The notes: generated by a model not told the origin, from the letters alone. A DNA stretch of 17,356 nucleotides from Clostridiales bacterium (GCA_031289865.1 JAITOQ010000107.1:1-17356); one strand, 5' to 3'. Positions 6,807 to 12,973 are shown, numbered from the stretch's first letter. Numbers and translations: made by a program.

Positions 6807-8501
6807 ATGAAATTGATTTCTTGCCGAATAGAAAATTTCGGGTGTTTGTCCGAGGTCGTATTTTCCTTTACGGAGGGATTAAACCAAATATGCCAACCTA
6901 ACGGACGCGGAAAAAGCACCTTTGCGGGGTTTTTAAAGTGCATGTTTTACGGCGCGGGGCGTACAAAAGCCGAAAGCCTTGACCAAAACGACCGTATGAA
7001 ATACGCGCCGTGGCAAGGCGGGCGGTTCGGAGGAAGCCTCGTCTTTTTTGCGCGTGGAAAAACCTATCGAATCGAACGCTTTTTCGGCGCGAAGCAGAGC
7101 GGGGGCGGGGATACGTTCGCGCTTTTTGATACGGAAACAAATCTATCGAGCGCGGATTTTTCCGATAGGATAGGAGAGGAGCTGTTCGGGATAAACGCGG
7201 ACAGCTTCGAGAGGACGCTGTACCTGCCGCAAAAGTCCCTTTCCCAAAAATCCGACGCGGATCTCGCACTCCGCTTGACAAATCTCGTCCACAACACGGA
7301 CGACGCTCAAAGCTATACTCACGCGGCGGAACGCTTAAAAGCCGACGAAAGATTGTTGATGACGACGGGAGGACGCGGATCTGTCTATGACGCGGAACGT
7401 CGGGTAAACGAGGGAGAACGGGCGGTGATTTCTTGTCGCACCGCAAGAGAGAGCCTTGCGCGTACCGAAAAGGAACTAAACGACCTCAGAGAGAACGCAA
7501 CGCGAACGGAACAAGAGACCGACGGGATTAAAAAAGCCTTGTACGCTATGGAATACGCGTCCAAAGACGCAGTTGCGGAACGGAAGAAAAACGAGTTGAA
7601 ATCCGAAACCGCAGTTGAGGGACAAATAAAAAACGAGCCGCTTTCCGAAAACGAAACGACCGAAACAAAGAAAAGGAGGAGCCTTTTTGACACGCAGCGC
7701 GCCCTTAGGTACGAGCGGTTTTTGTCGATACTTGCGGCGGTTTTTTTTGCGGCGGCGTTTATGTCGGGTACGGCGGCGGGGGCTTTTGACGCGTATTGCA
7801 CGCTGTTCATAATACTCGGCGGGCTGTGTTCGGCGGGCTTTGCCGCGCTTTTGGTGCGGAGAAAAAGAAAGGGCGCGGACACGCCTCAAGCCGCTATAGA
7901 AGCGGAAATTTCGGAGCTGAGGAAGAAAAGCGGCGAAGCGGAAACGAGGCTGCGCGGTTTGCTGAAAGAAGTCGCCGAAGCGGAGAGAAAACGCGGTGCG
8001 CTCTCGGAGGAGAGCGAACGGCTGTTTTTTGCGGAAGCCGCGCTCGAAAGTGCGCGTGAGGAATATGCCGCCGCAAAACACGAGCGGGAGATTTTGAGAA
8101 AAACTCAAGAATTTTTGACCGCGGCAAAGGAACGGCTGTCCGCGGAGTATATCCTACCGCTGACGGAGGGTTTTAAGGGCTATTTGGATACGTTGGGCGG
8201 TCGCGGCGGCTATGCGCTCGACACCGCGCTAAGGCTAAAGGCTACGGAGCAAGGGCAATGGCGCGACGCGGAGTATTACAGTACGGGTACGCGTGCGCTG
8301 ACGGATCTCGCGCTCCGTTTCGCGTTTTTAGACCGCTTGTTCCGCAAAGAGGCTCCGTTTGTGATTTTGGACGATCCGTTTTCCGATCTTGACGACGAAA
8401 AACTGAAAGAGGCAAAGGCACTCCTAATTCGCCTTGCTAAAGACCGACAGATTATTTATTTTACTTGTCATACGAGTAGGGCTTTTAAAGTTGAAAGTTG
8501 A
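6807..8501 (+). CDS. Short YhaN/SbcC-like SMC-family ATPase with a membrane hairpin
   Basis: A 564-residue protein. The N-terminal nucleotide-binding half has IENFG and Walker A PNGRGKST (31-38). A coiled-coil-like charged segment covers about 195-265. Two hydrophobic helices follow at about 304-322 and 329-350, then RRKRK, then returning coiled coil at about 360-450. The C-terminal half holds the signature-like STGTRALTDLALRF (492-505), Walker B VILDDPFSDLDD (519-530) and switch His555. No CxxC zinc hook is present; the membrane hairpin sits where a hook or apex would be. The length is well below the roughly 1000 residues of SbcC. It should form an ATP-gated complex with the upstream nuclease, apparently at the membrane. 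The start at 6807 is chosen because GGAGGG (6795-6800) precedes it and the preceding gene overlaps any longer start. The final KVES and the stop are read from a GTTGAAA array. Confidence 0.88.
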   Translation: MKLISCRIENFGCLSEVVFSFTEGLNQICQPNGRGKSTFAGFLKCMFYGAGRTKAESLDQNDRMKYAPWQGGRFGGSLVFFARGKTYRIERFFGAKQSGGGDTFALFDTETNLSSADFSDRIGEELFGINADSFERTLYLPQKSLSQKSDADLALRLTNLVHNTDDAQSYTHAAERLKADERLLMTTGGRGSVYDAERRVNEGERAVISCRTARESLARTEKELNDLRENATRTEQETDGIKKALYAMEYASKDAVAERKKNELKSETAVEGQIKNEPLSENETTETKKRRSLFDTQRALRYERFLSILAAVFFAAAFMSGTAAGAFDAYCTLFIILGGLCSAGFAALLVRRKRKGADTPQAAIEAEISELRKKSGEAETRLRGLLKEVAEAERKRGALSEESERLFFAEAALESAREEYAAAKHEREILRKTQEFLTAAKERLSAEYILPLTEGFKGYLDTLGGRGGYALDTALRLKATEQGQWRDAEYYSTGTRALTDLALRFAFLDRLFRKEAPFVILDDPFSDLDDEKLKEAKALLIRLAKDRQIIYFTCHTSRAFKVES

Positions 8502-8720
8502 AAGTTGAAAGTTGCGGATTAAAGTTGAGAGTTGAGAGTTGAAAGTTGAAAGTTGCGGATTAAAGTTGAGAGTTGAGAGTTGAAAGTTGCGGATTAAAGT
8601 TGAGAGTTGAGAGTTGAGAGTTGAAAATTGCGGATTAAAGTTGAGAGTTGTGGATTAAAGTTGAAAGTTACGGATTAAAGTTGAGAGTTGAGAGTTGAAA
8701 GTTGAAAGTTGCGGATTAAA
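8490..8720 (+). repeat. Seven-block higher-order GTTGARA array
   Basis: Seven consecutive blocks, each made of one to four GTTGARA heptads, then a cap GTTGCGGATT (variants ATTGCGG, GTTGTGG, GTTACGG), then AAA. Heptads per block are 3, 4, 3, 4, 1, 1, 4. It begins inside the last codons of the ATPase gene. After the palindrome at 8727-8748, the stretch 8753-8879 holds no gene I can support, only a loose direct repeat of GGGCTT (near 8776 and 8829). Confidence 0.9.
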
Positions 8721-8726
8721 TTGTAG

Positions 8727-8748
8727 GGGACGATGCCTTCATCGTCCC
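8727..8748. repeat. Dispersed palindrome GGGACGATG, second direct copy
   Basis: Stem GGGACGATG (8727-8735) and CATCGTCCC (8740-8748) with loop CCTT, preceded by TGTAG and followed by GTATCC. It is the same unit as 2936-2957 and directly follows the GTTGARA array. Confidence 0.85.
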
Positions 8749-8879
8749 GTATCCGAATAAACATAATAGATGAACGGGCTTCCAAAGAAAGTCTTATCTG
8801 TATTCGGTTGTAATTCTTATGAATAAACGGGCTTTTCACGGCATAAATTCTAAGGAAATAAGTTGTCGGGAGAAGTGAG

Positions 8880-9581
8880 ATGAAAAAAAGTAAGCGTTTG
8901 TGGTTGATAGTGTCCGCGTGTGTTGCGGCGGCGGCGGTGATTGCGGTGGCGGCTGTCGCGCTGTTTGCCGATAGTGAGATTGACCTCGGCAAAAACATTT
9001 CCTATATGGACAAATACGCGTATTTCGGGAGCAACGCAAATTTTGCGGTGACCGTAAATGCGGGAGTGGGCGAAAAGACCTTTTTGACCGACGGCAAGGT
9101 CGGCGAAACCGCGGAATTTTGCAAAATAAGCCTTGTCGTGGTCAACAGCTCCTACACAAAGTTGGAGTCGTTCGGCTATGAATTGACCGCGGGCGGCGAA
9201 AAGCTGTCGGGTACGTTTAAAAAGGACGTCTTGACCCTCGAATTTAACGATCAGACCGCCATTAAAAATCCCGAAACAGTCGAGTCCGTCGTCATCGTCT
9301 ATGCGACGACACACCGCGACACTATCTCCCTTGCAAATATGTTAGAGGGACGCCTTTCCGCGACAGACGCCGTGGACGCCGCCGTCAAGGTCTTTGCTAA
9401 AGAGATCAAGTCGAATACAAAAAACAAAATCTTTCCCCGCGAAATCTATGTCAAGTTTGTCACGGGTTACGGCGGCGAGGAGCCGTACTATTGGTACGTC
9501 GCGTTTATCGCGTCGGAGACGGATTTTTGGGCGGTGCTTCTCGATTCGAGAACGGGCGCGGTCGACGTGAAAAAAGGATAG
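8880..9581 (+). CDS. Membrane-anchored protein with PepSY-like C-terminus
   Basis: A 233-residue protein with basic start KKSKR and one long hydrophobic helix at about residues 7-30, then an exported domain. Cys14 in VSAC lies too early in the helix to be a convincing lipobox, so a signal anchor is preferred. The C-terminal end, YYWYVAFIASETDFWAVLLDSRTGAV, has the strand pattern of PepSY domains (aromatic W-Y-V-A, then a D-x-x-T-G-x-V hairpin). PepSY domains often occur in regulators or inhibitors of extracytoplasmic proteins. The middle part is not recognised. GGGAG stands a few bases before the ATG (8880-8882). The stop is only five bases from the stop of the convergent cysteine desulfurase, with no terminator between them, so the two transcripts are likely to overlap. 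Confidence 0.8.
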   Translation: MKKSKRLWLIVSACVAAAAVIAVAAVALFADSEIDLGKNISYMDKYAYFGSNANFAVTVNAGVGEKTFLTDGKVGETAEFCKISLVVVNSSYTKLESFGYELTAGGEKLSGTFKKDVLTLEFNDQTAIKNPETVESVVIVYATTHRDTISLANMLEGRLSATDAVDAAVKVFAKEIKSNTKNKIFPREIYVKFVTGYGGEEPYYWYVAFIASETDFWAVLLDSRTGAVDVKKG

Positions 9582-9586
9582 GTTTT

Positions 9587-10720
9587 TTATTCCGCACGCT
9601 GTGCGCCGCGCTGTATTTCCTTAATTGAAGCGACAAAGACGTCTATCTCTTTTGCGGTGTTGTCATATCCGATACTTGCGCGTACCGCGCCCGATTTTAG
9701 CGTACCTATGGTCTTGTGGACGAGCGGAGCGCAGTGCAAACCCGCACGGACGGCTATGTCGTAGGTTTCGTTTAGGATGTCCGCGACTATAGAGGACGAG
9801 AGGTCGCCTATGTTAAAGGATACGACTCCGTTGAGGTCGTTAGGCGCGGTATAGAGCCGTATATTCGGGAGCGCGGACAAGCCCGTTATGAGCCGAGCGG
9901 TGAGCGTTCGGCTCTTTTCGCGTATTTCGGTTTGGTGCTTCATCGTCCATACGATTCCTTCGCGAAGCCCCGCTATGCCGATAGTGTTGAGCGTCCCGCT
10001 TTCGTATGCGTCGGGGCTGCCGATAGGTTGGTAGAGATTTGCGCTGTCCGTACCCGTCCCGCCGAATAAAATCGGCGCGAGGGCGATTTCTTTTCTAAAA
10101 GCCAAAAAGCCCGTGCCTTGAGGTCCGTGTAAGCCCTTGTGACCGGGCGCGGCGACGAGATCGCCCCCGACGTCCATGTCAAATACGTCGTGTCCTAAGG
10201 CTTGTGCGCCGTCTACAAGGAGGGGTATGTTTTGCGGGCGTAGGATTTTTGCCGCCGCGGCAAGGTCGGTTTTTGCGCCCGTGACATTTGAAACGGCGTT
10301 TAGACAGACCAAAGAGGTACGCGGGGTGAGGCTCTCCGCGAGCGCGTCGGCAGTCACCGCGCCGTTTGCGGTGAGGACGGTCAGCGTGATTTTTCCGCGT
10401 CGTTCGGCTTCGTATAGGGGACGGAGGACGGAGTTGTGTTGGTTTGTGTCGGTGACGGCATGCCCGCCGTCCTTTAAAAGTCCCGTGATAGCAAGGTTGA
10501 GAGCCTCCGTGCAATTTTTGGTAAAGACGACTTCGGCGCGGGGCGCGTGTAATAGGTCGCGTACGGCTTCGCGGCATTCAAAGATTTTCATTGCCGCACC
10601 TATCGCCGCACGGTGTGCGCCGCGTCCCGGATTTGCGGAATGCAGAAGCGCGTCGGTTACGGCGCGGACGACGGACGGCGGCTTAAAGCGGGAGGTGGCG
10701 GCATTGTCTAAATACAGCAT
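9587..10720 (-). CDS. Cysteine desulfurase family protein (class V aminotransferase fold)
   Basis: A 377-residue PLP enzyme that removes sulfur (or selenium) from cysteine (or selenocysteine) and hands it on as persulfide. Landmarks: YLDNAATS (3-10), TNQHNSVLRP with His95, VDGAQALGH with cofactor-binding Asp170, the PLP lysine in APGHKGLHGPQG (Lys195), ESGTLN (240-245) and the catalytic loop RAGLHCAPLVHKTIGT with Cys330. The loop and length fit the TIGR01977 'cysteine desulfurase family' group rather than IscS or SufS proper. A strong AAAGGAG stands five bases before the ATG. It lies divergent from a DUF3343 putative sulfur/selenium carrier, a common partnership. It is convergent with the PepSY-like gene, with stops five bases apart. 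Confidence 0.93.
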   Translation of the reverse strand: MLYLDNAATSRFKPPSVVRAVTDALLHSANPGRGAHRAAIGAAMKIFECREAVRDLLHAPRAEVVFTKNCTEALNLAITGLLKDGGHAVTDTNQHNSVLRPLYEAERRGKITLTVLTANGAVTADALAESLTPRTSLVCLNAVSNVTGAKTDLAAAAKILRPQNIPLLVDGAQALGHDVFDMDVGGDLVAAPGHKGLHGPQGTGFLAFRKEIALAPILFGGTGTDSANLYQPIGSPDAYESGTLNTIGIAGLREGIVWTMKHQTEIREKSRTLTARLITGLSALPNIRLYTAPNDLNGVVSFNIGDLSSSIVADILNETYDIAVRAGLHCAPLVHKTIGTLKSGAVRASIGYDNTAKEIDVFVASIKEIQRGAQRAE

Positions 10721-10826
10721 GAGGACTCCTTTAAAATAAATCTATTTTATAGAATATGCGGAAGAGGGGTGTTTTGTGTGCAACGAATCAAAGGTTTTTA
10801 GCATACAATATGAGTAGGATTTAAAA

Positions 10827-11040
10827 GTAATAGGTAATGTTTTTTTATGCAGAATGCAAAATGCAGAATGCAGAATTGCGGATATAAAGAAAAATCGCTC
10901 TCCTTTCCGACTCCCACCTCTTGTTATCCTTACTTATTGCTTCTGTAGGAATACAACTGCCGTTTTAGATTCTTCGCTTTGCTCAGAATGACACCTACTT
11001 TTTATCCGCGATTCTGCATTTTGCATTCTGCATTCTGCAT
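10827..11040. repeat. MITE-like element with four-heptad inverted ends
   Basis: Left end: a GTAATA-type leader with a T run (10827-10846), four ATGCARA heptads (10847-10874) and ATTGCGGAT (10875-10883). Right end: ATCCGCGAT (11004-11012) and four inverted heptads (11013-11040). The core from about 10960 carries CGTTTTAGATTCTTCGC and CTCAGAATGACACCTACTT. There is no coding capacity. The rest of the 10721-11117 gap, including 10741-10826, shows no gene. Confidence 0.85.
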
Positions 11041-11048
11041 TAAAAAAG

Positions 11049-11090
11049 CCGCAATTTTGCATTTTGCATTTAAAAAACCTCACTTATTAT
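11049..11090 (-). repeat. Left inverted arm flanking the DUF3343/Gly-rich gene pair
   Basis: CCGCAAT, two TTTGCAT heptads (11056-11069) and TAAAAAACCTCACTTATTAT (11071-11090). This last segment matches the reverse complement of 11728-11747 at 19 of 20 positions. The arm lies seven bases after the preceding element. Confidence 0.8.
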
Positions 11091-11093
11091 ATT
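11064..11093 (+). promoter_or_regulatory. Possible repeat-derived promoter of the DUF3343 gene
   Basis: TTGCAT (11064-11069), contributed by a heptad of the repeat arm, stands 18 bases before TATATT (11088-11093). The ribosome site GGAG follows at 11106-11109. The match to consensus is moderate. Confidence 0.35.
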
Positions 11094-11117
11094 ACTTATT
11101 ACTTTGGAGTTCAACAG

Positions 11118-11360
11118 ATGATCATTGCGGTATTCAGGACACGCGAACACACGCTAAAATTTGCGTCGGAGCTAAATAGGAGAGGGTATTCCGCGTCCGT
11201 CGTCAATACACCGAGGGAGGTTCATTCGGGCTGCGGGGTTTCCGTCCGCTTTGACGAGCGTGCGTCGGGGGTTGCGCGAAAGCTCATCGGCTACTTTGAT
11301 TTTGATTCGTTTGCGGGGTTTTATGTTTCGGAGACGAAGGGATATAGGTTTATACAGTAA
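11118..11360 (+). CDS. DUF3343 putative Se/S carrier-like protein
   Basis: An 80-residue protein matching DUF3343, a small family proposed to act as a sulfur or selenium carrier. It opens with MIIAVFRTREHTLKF and holds the family signature TPREVHSGCGVSVRF (31-45), with the single conserved Cys39 as the likely persulfide site. The frame is open upstream to 11064, but that stretch is repeat DNA. The start at 11118 has GGAG eight bases upstream and gives the normal N-terminus. It lies divergent from the cysteine desulfurase, which would be the natural sulfur donor. It is followed by a Gly/Cys-rich small protein, and both small genes sit between inverted repeat arms. The carrier role is known only by association for this family. 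Confidence 0.87.
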   Translation: MIIAVFRTREHTLKFASELNRRGYSASVVNTPREVHSGCGVSVRFDERASGVARKLIGYFDFDSFAGFYVSETKGYRFIQ

Positions 11361-11460
11361 CACTTTTTTTCGGTTCCGCGTATTATTGCAATATAAAGTG
11401 AATTTTCAAAAACGAAAACATGATTGAAGATTTGCGGACTGTAAAGGAGGTAGCTGAGTT

Positions 11461-11664
11461 ATGTTCAACAACTATGGATGCGGCTTAGGTGAAAACAACA
11501 GCTGGATTTGGATACTTATTTTGCTTCTGTGCTTAGGCGGCGGCGGCATGACGGAAAAGTTTGGCGGCGGCGGCGGTGGCGGCGCGTGCGATATTATTTT
11601 CCTCTTACTTATTTTAAGTTGCGTATTCGGCGGCGGCGGTTTAGGCGGCGGATGCTGCAAATAA
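11461..11664 (+). CDS. Gly/Cys-rich small hydrophobic protein
   Basis: A 67-residue protein built from two copies of one plan: a short hydrophobic helix (WIWILILLLCL, 15-25; DIIFLLLILSCVF, 44-56), each followed by a polyglycine stretch, and a final GGGCCK. Such proteins are common in Clostridia and are often mislabelled as chorion-class high-cysteine proteins; no function is established. The translation signal is excellent: AAAGGAGG at 11443-11450, ten bases before the ATG. A strong intrinsic terminator follows, so the gene is real and probably well expressed. The 100 bases before it show no clear SigA promoter, so it may be read with DUF3343 or from an alternative sigma factor. Confidence 0.75.
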   Translation: MFNNYGCGLGENNSWIWILILLLCLGGGGMTEKFGGGGGGGACDIIFLLLILSCVFGGGGLGGGCCK

Positions 11665-11682
11665 TCCCGCGACCAAAACAAC

Positions 11683-11718
11683 AAACGTCCTCTCGATTTT
11701 TTCGGGGGGACGTTTTTT
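11683..11718 (+). terminator. Intrinsic terminator after the Gly-rich gene
   Basis: AAACGTCC (11683-11690) pairs with GGACGTTT (11708-11715). The stem extends inward by about six more pairs, two of them G-U, and is followed by a T run to 11718. This is a classical rho-independent structure. Confidence 0.85.
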
Positions 11719-11727
11719 AGGCAACAA

Positions 11728-11833
11728 GTAATAAGTGAGGTTTTTTAATGCAGAATGCAGAATGCAAAATGCAGAATTGCGGATATAGTAGGTGTCATTC
11801 TGAGCGGAGCGAAGAATCTAAAACGGGAGCCGT
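11728..11833 (+). repeat. Right inverted arm plus half-element
   Basis: GTAATAAGTGAGG with a T run (11728-11747), four ATGCARA heptads (11748-11775) and ATTGCGGAT (11776-11784). Then GTAGGTGTCATTCTGAGC and GCGAAGAATCTAAAACGG (about 11788-11826). This is the reverse complement of the right half of the element at 10827-11040, with a few mismatches. The opposite end is absent; the XRE gene end begins directly after it. Confidence 0.8.
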
Positions 11834-11840
11834 ATTCTCT

Positions 11841-12089
11841 CTAATAATCGGCTTTTCCGATAAGATAATCGACGGACACGTCAAAAAACGAGGCTAATCT
11901 CCAACAATCCAATATGTTGGGGACAAATAAATTTGCTTCCCAACGTGAAATGTTGGATTGCTTAATCCCCGTTGCCAAAGCGAGTTGAGATTGAGATAAG
12001 CCCCTTTCTACACGCAATTCTTTGATTCGGTTGCTCCCGAACGAGATATTTAAGATTCTTTTCATCATATAATCATATAATGATGGCAT
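11841..12089 (-). CDS. XRE-family helix-turn-helix regulator
   Basis: An 82-residue single-domain Cro/CI-type repressor. The helix-turn-helix lies at about residues 31-51 (LSQSQLALATGIKQSNISRWE), followed by the family ending PNILDCWRLASFFDVSVDYLIGKADY. It is divergent from the metzincin/ABC operon, and the shared intergenic region carries a TGCATA dyad. It is therefore the likely local regulator of both sides. The start is uncertain: the ATG at 12089 is only about five bases from a predicted transcript start, which would make it nearly leaderless. Internal ATGs at 12068 and 12065 give a more standard N-terminus. None has a good ribosome site. Two direct 8-bp repeats ATCATATA (12064-12079, plus strand) lie between the candidate starts. 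The region is AT-rich. Confidence 0.88.
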   Translation of the reverse strand: MPSLYDYMMKRILNISFGSNRIKELRVERGLSQSQLALATGIKQSNISRWEANLFVPNILDCWRLASFFDVSVDYLIGKADY

Positions 12090-12100
12090 TTTTTATCGTA

Positions 12101-12106
12101 ATTATA
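12101..12106 (-). promoter_or_regulatory. Possible -10 box of the XRE gene
   Basis: TATAAT on the minus strand, with no good -35 at 17 or 18 bases (best CAAGCA or TCAAGC). It overlaps the TGCATA region, as expected of an autoregulated promoter. Confidence 0.45.
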
Positions 12107-12112
12107 CAAAAA

Positions 12113-12148
12113 TGCATATTTTTTGCTTGACTTATGCATATTTGCATA
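12113..12148. promoter_or_regulatory. Candidate operator: three TGCATA sites
   Basis: TGCATA occurs at 12113-12118, 12135-12140 and 12143-12148. The last two form the dyad TATGCA-4-TGCATA at 12133-12148. This dyad exactly fills the spacer between the -35 and -10 boxes of the first rightward promoter, a position suited to XRE repression. Confidence 0.5.
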
Positions 12149-12155
12149 GTATAAT
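12127..12155 (+). promoter_or_regulatory. SigA promoter P1 of the metzincin/ABC locus
   Basis: TTGACT (12127-12132), 17-base spacer, TATAAT (12150-12155). The spacer holds the TGCATA dyad. Confidence 0.8.
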
Positions 12156-12166
12156 GAAAATACCGC

Positions 12167-12195
12167 TTGACAAAGCAAACGCGACTGTATATAAT
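12167..12195 (+). promoter_or_regulatory. SigA promoter P2 of the metzincin/ABC locus
   Basis: TTGACA (12167-12172), 17-base spacer, TATAAT (12190-12195): a perfect consensus exactly 40 bases downstream of P1 and without the TGCATA dyad. Transcription would start near 12202. Confidence 0.85.
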
Positions 12196-12247
12196 AGAAA
12201 AGAGAGTTTTGAAAGGGCGGTAAATAAGCAAAAGTGAGGAAGTAACC

Positions 12248-12955
12248 ATGAAAAGAACAGTATCAAAGAAGACAAAATTTTGGGCAATCATATTGATGAT
12301 TGTCGCGTTAAGCGTTTTGCTGACAAGCTGTCTTGAAGACATATCGGACACAAAAGAAGAAACGCCGCAACCGACATACGAGGAACAACTTGCGGCAAAA
12401 CTTGAGGAATACGGGTATGCAAATGCATATCTCACGCATGAGGGCGAAATTCTTCACGCGCCGTTTCAGAGTTTAACTTTAAATAATGTTTTTCTGACAT
12501 TTTACATTCCGAATAGCTTTACAAACAACCACGTTCTTGCAATCGCCGAGGCTTGTAATGAAATAAACCTCTCTAGTTCTAAAGTGTTTTTTAGATATGA
12601 AAGGGTAAGTAGCATTCCGACTAATGCATTTAGTTTTTACTTAATTAACGATGTCGCACCATATGACGGGAGATTTTATAGTAATGCGGTAAATGACTAT
12701 ACCGGTGTGTCAAAAGGATATGGCATTAAATCAGGGACAATATATCTGAAAGACGAGCATTGCTATATTTCAAAAGATCATTTACAAAGTGTTGTTTTGC
12801 ATGAAATGTTGCATGCGCTTGGGCTGAAGGATTACGAAAAAGAAGATTCGGCGGTAAAGGATTGGTCTATAATGTATCATGAGCCTGACAGATATAGCTA
12901 TACTTCAATTCAAGATTTTGATTTAGAAAACATTGTTTGGTATTACGGTCAATAA
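12248..12955 (+). CDS. Metzincin-type zinc metallopeptidase lipoprotein
   Basis: A 235-residue lipoprotein with a basic start, a hydrophobic run and lipobox LTSC with Cys28, then an acidic/Pro linker to about residue 42. The catalytic signature HEMLHALGLKD (185-195) fits HExxHxxGxxD: His185 and His189 bind zinc, Glu186 is the general base and Asp195 is the third ligand position. SIMY (207-210) forms the expected Met-turn about 14 residues later. These together place it in the metzincin clan, nearest in pattern to matrixin-like peptidases, but small. It should be anchored on the outer membrane face and cut peptides there. A GAGGAA ribosome site stands upstream. It is the first gene after two strong promoters and is followed by a terminator, then two ABC transporters. 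Codons are much AT-richer than in the flanking metabolic genes, hinting at transfer. Confidence 0.88.
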   Translation: MKRTVSKKTKFWAIILMIVALSVLLTSCLEDISDTKEETPQPTYEEQLAAKLEEYGYANAYLTHEGEILHAPFQSLTLNNVFLTFYIPNSFTNNHVLAIAEACNEINLSSSKVFFRYERVSSIPTNAFSFYLINDVAPYDGRFYSNAVNDYTGVSKGYGIKSGTIYLKDEHCYISKDHLQSVVLHEMLHALGLKDYEKEDSAVKDWSIMYHEPDRYSYTSIQDFDLENIVWYYGQ

Positions 12956-12973
12956 CAGCAATGTCAATTTTAT

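Noticed and set aside
7476..8108. Several long minus-strand frames within the nuclease/ATPase operon
   Set aside because: Arg/Ser-rich shadows caused by codon bias of the plus-strand gene; no start signals or recognisable motifs.
8880..8921. Lipobox VSAC in the PepSY-like protein
   Set aside because: The cysteine is at residue 14 with most of the hydrophobic stretch after it, unlike a lipoprotein signal; a signal anchor is more likely.
10884..10960. Possible tRNA or small RNA in the core of the 10827-11040 element
   Set aside because: No cloverleaf, no GTTCRANNC-type T-loop and no promoter/terminator pair could be found.
12073..12435. 120-codon minus-strand frame across the promoter region and the metzincin start
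   Set aside because: Antisense to the lipoprotein signal sequence and to two consensus promoters; no ribosome site, and hydrophobicity is mirrored from the plus gene.
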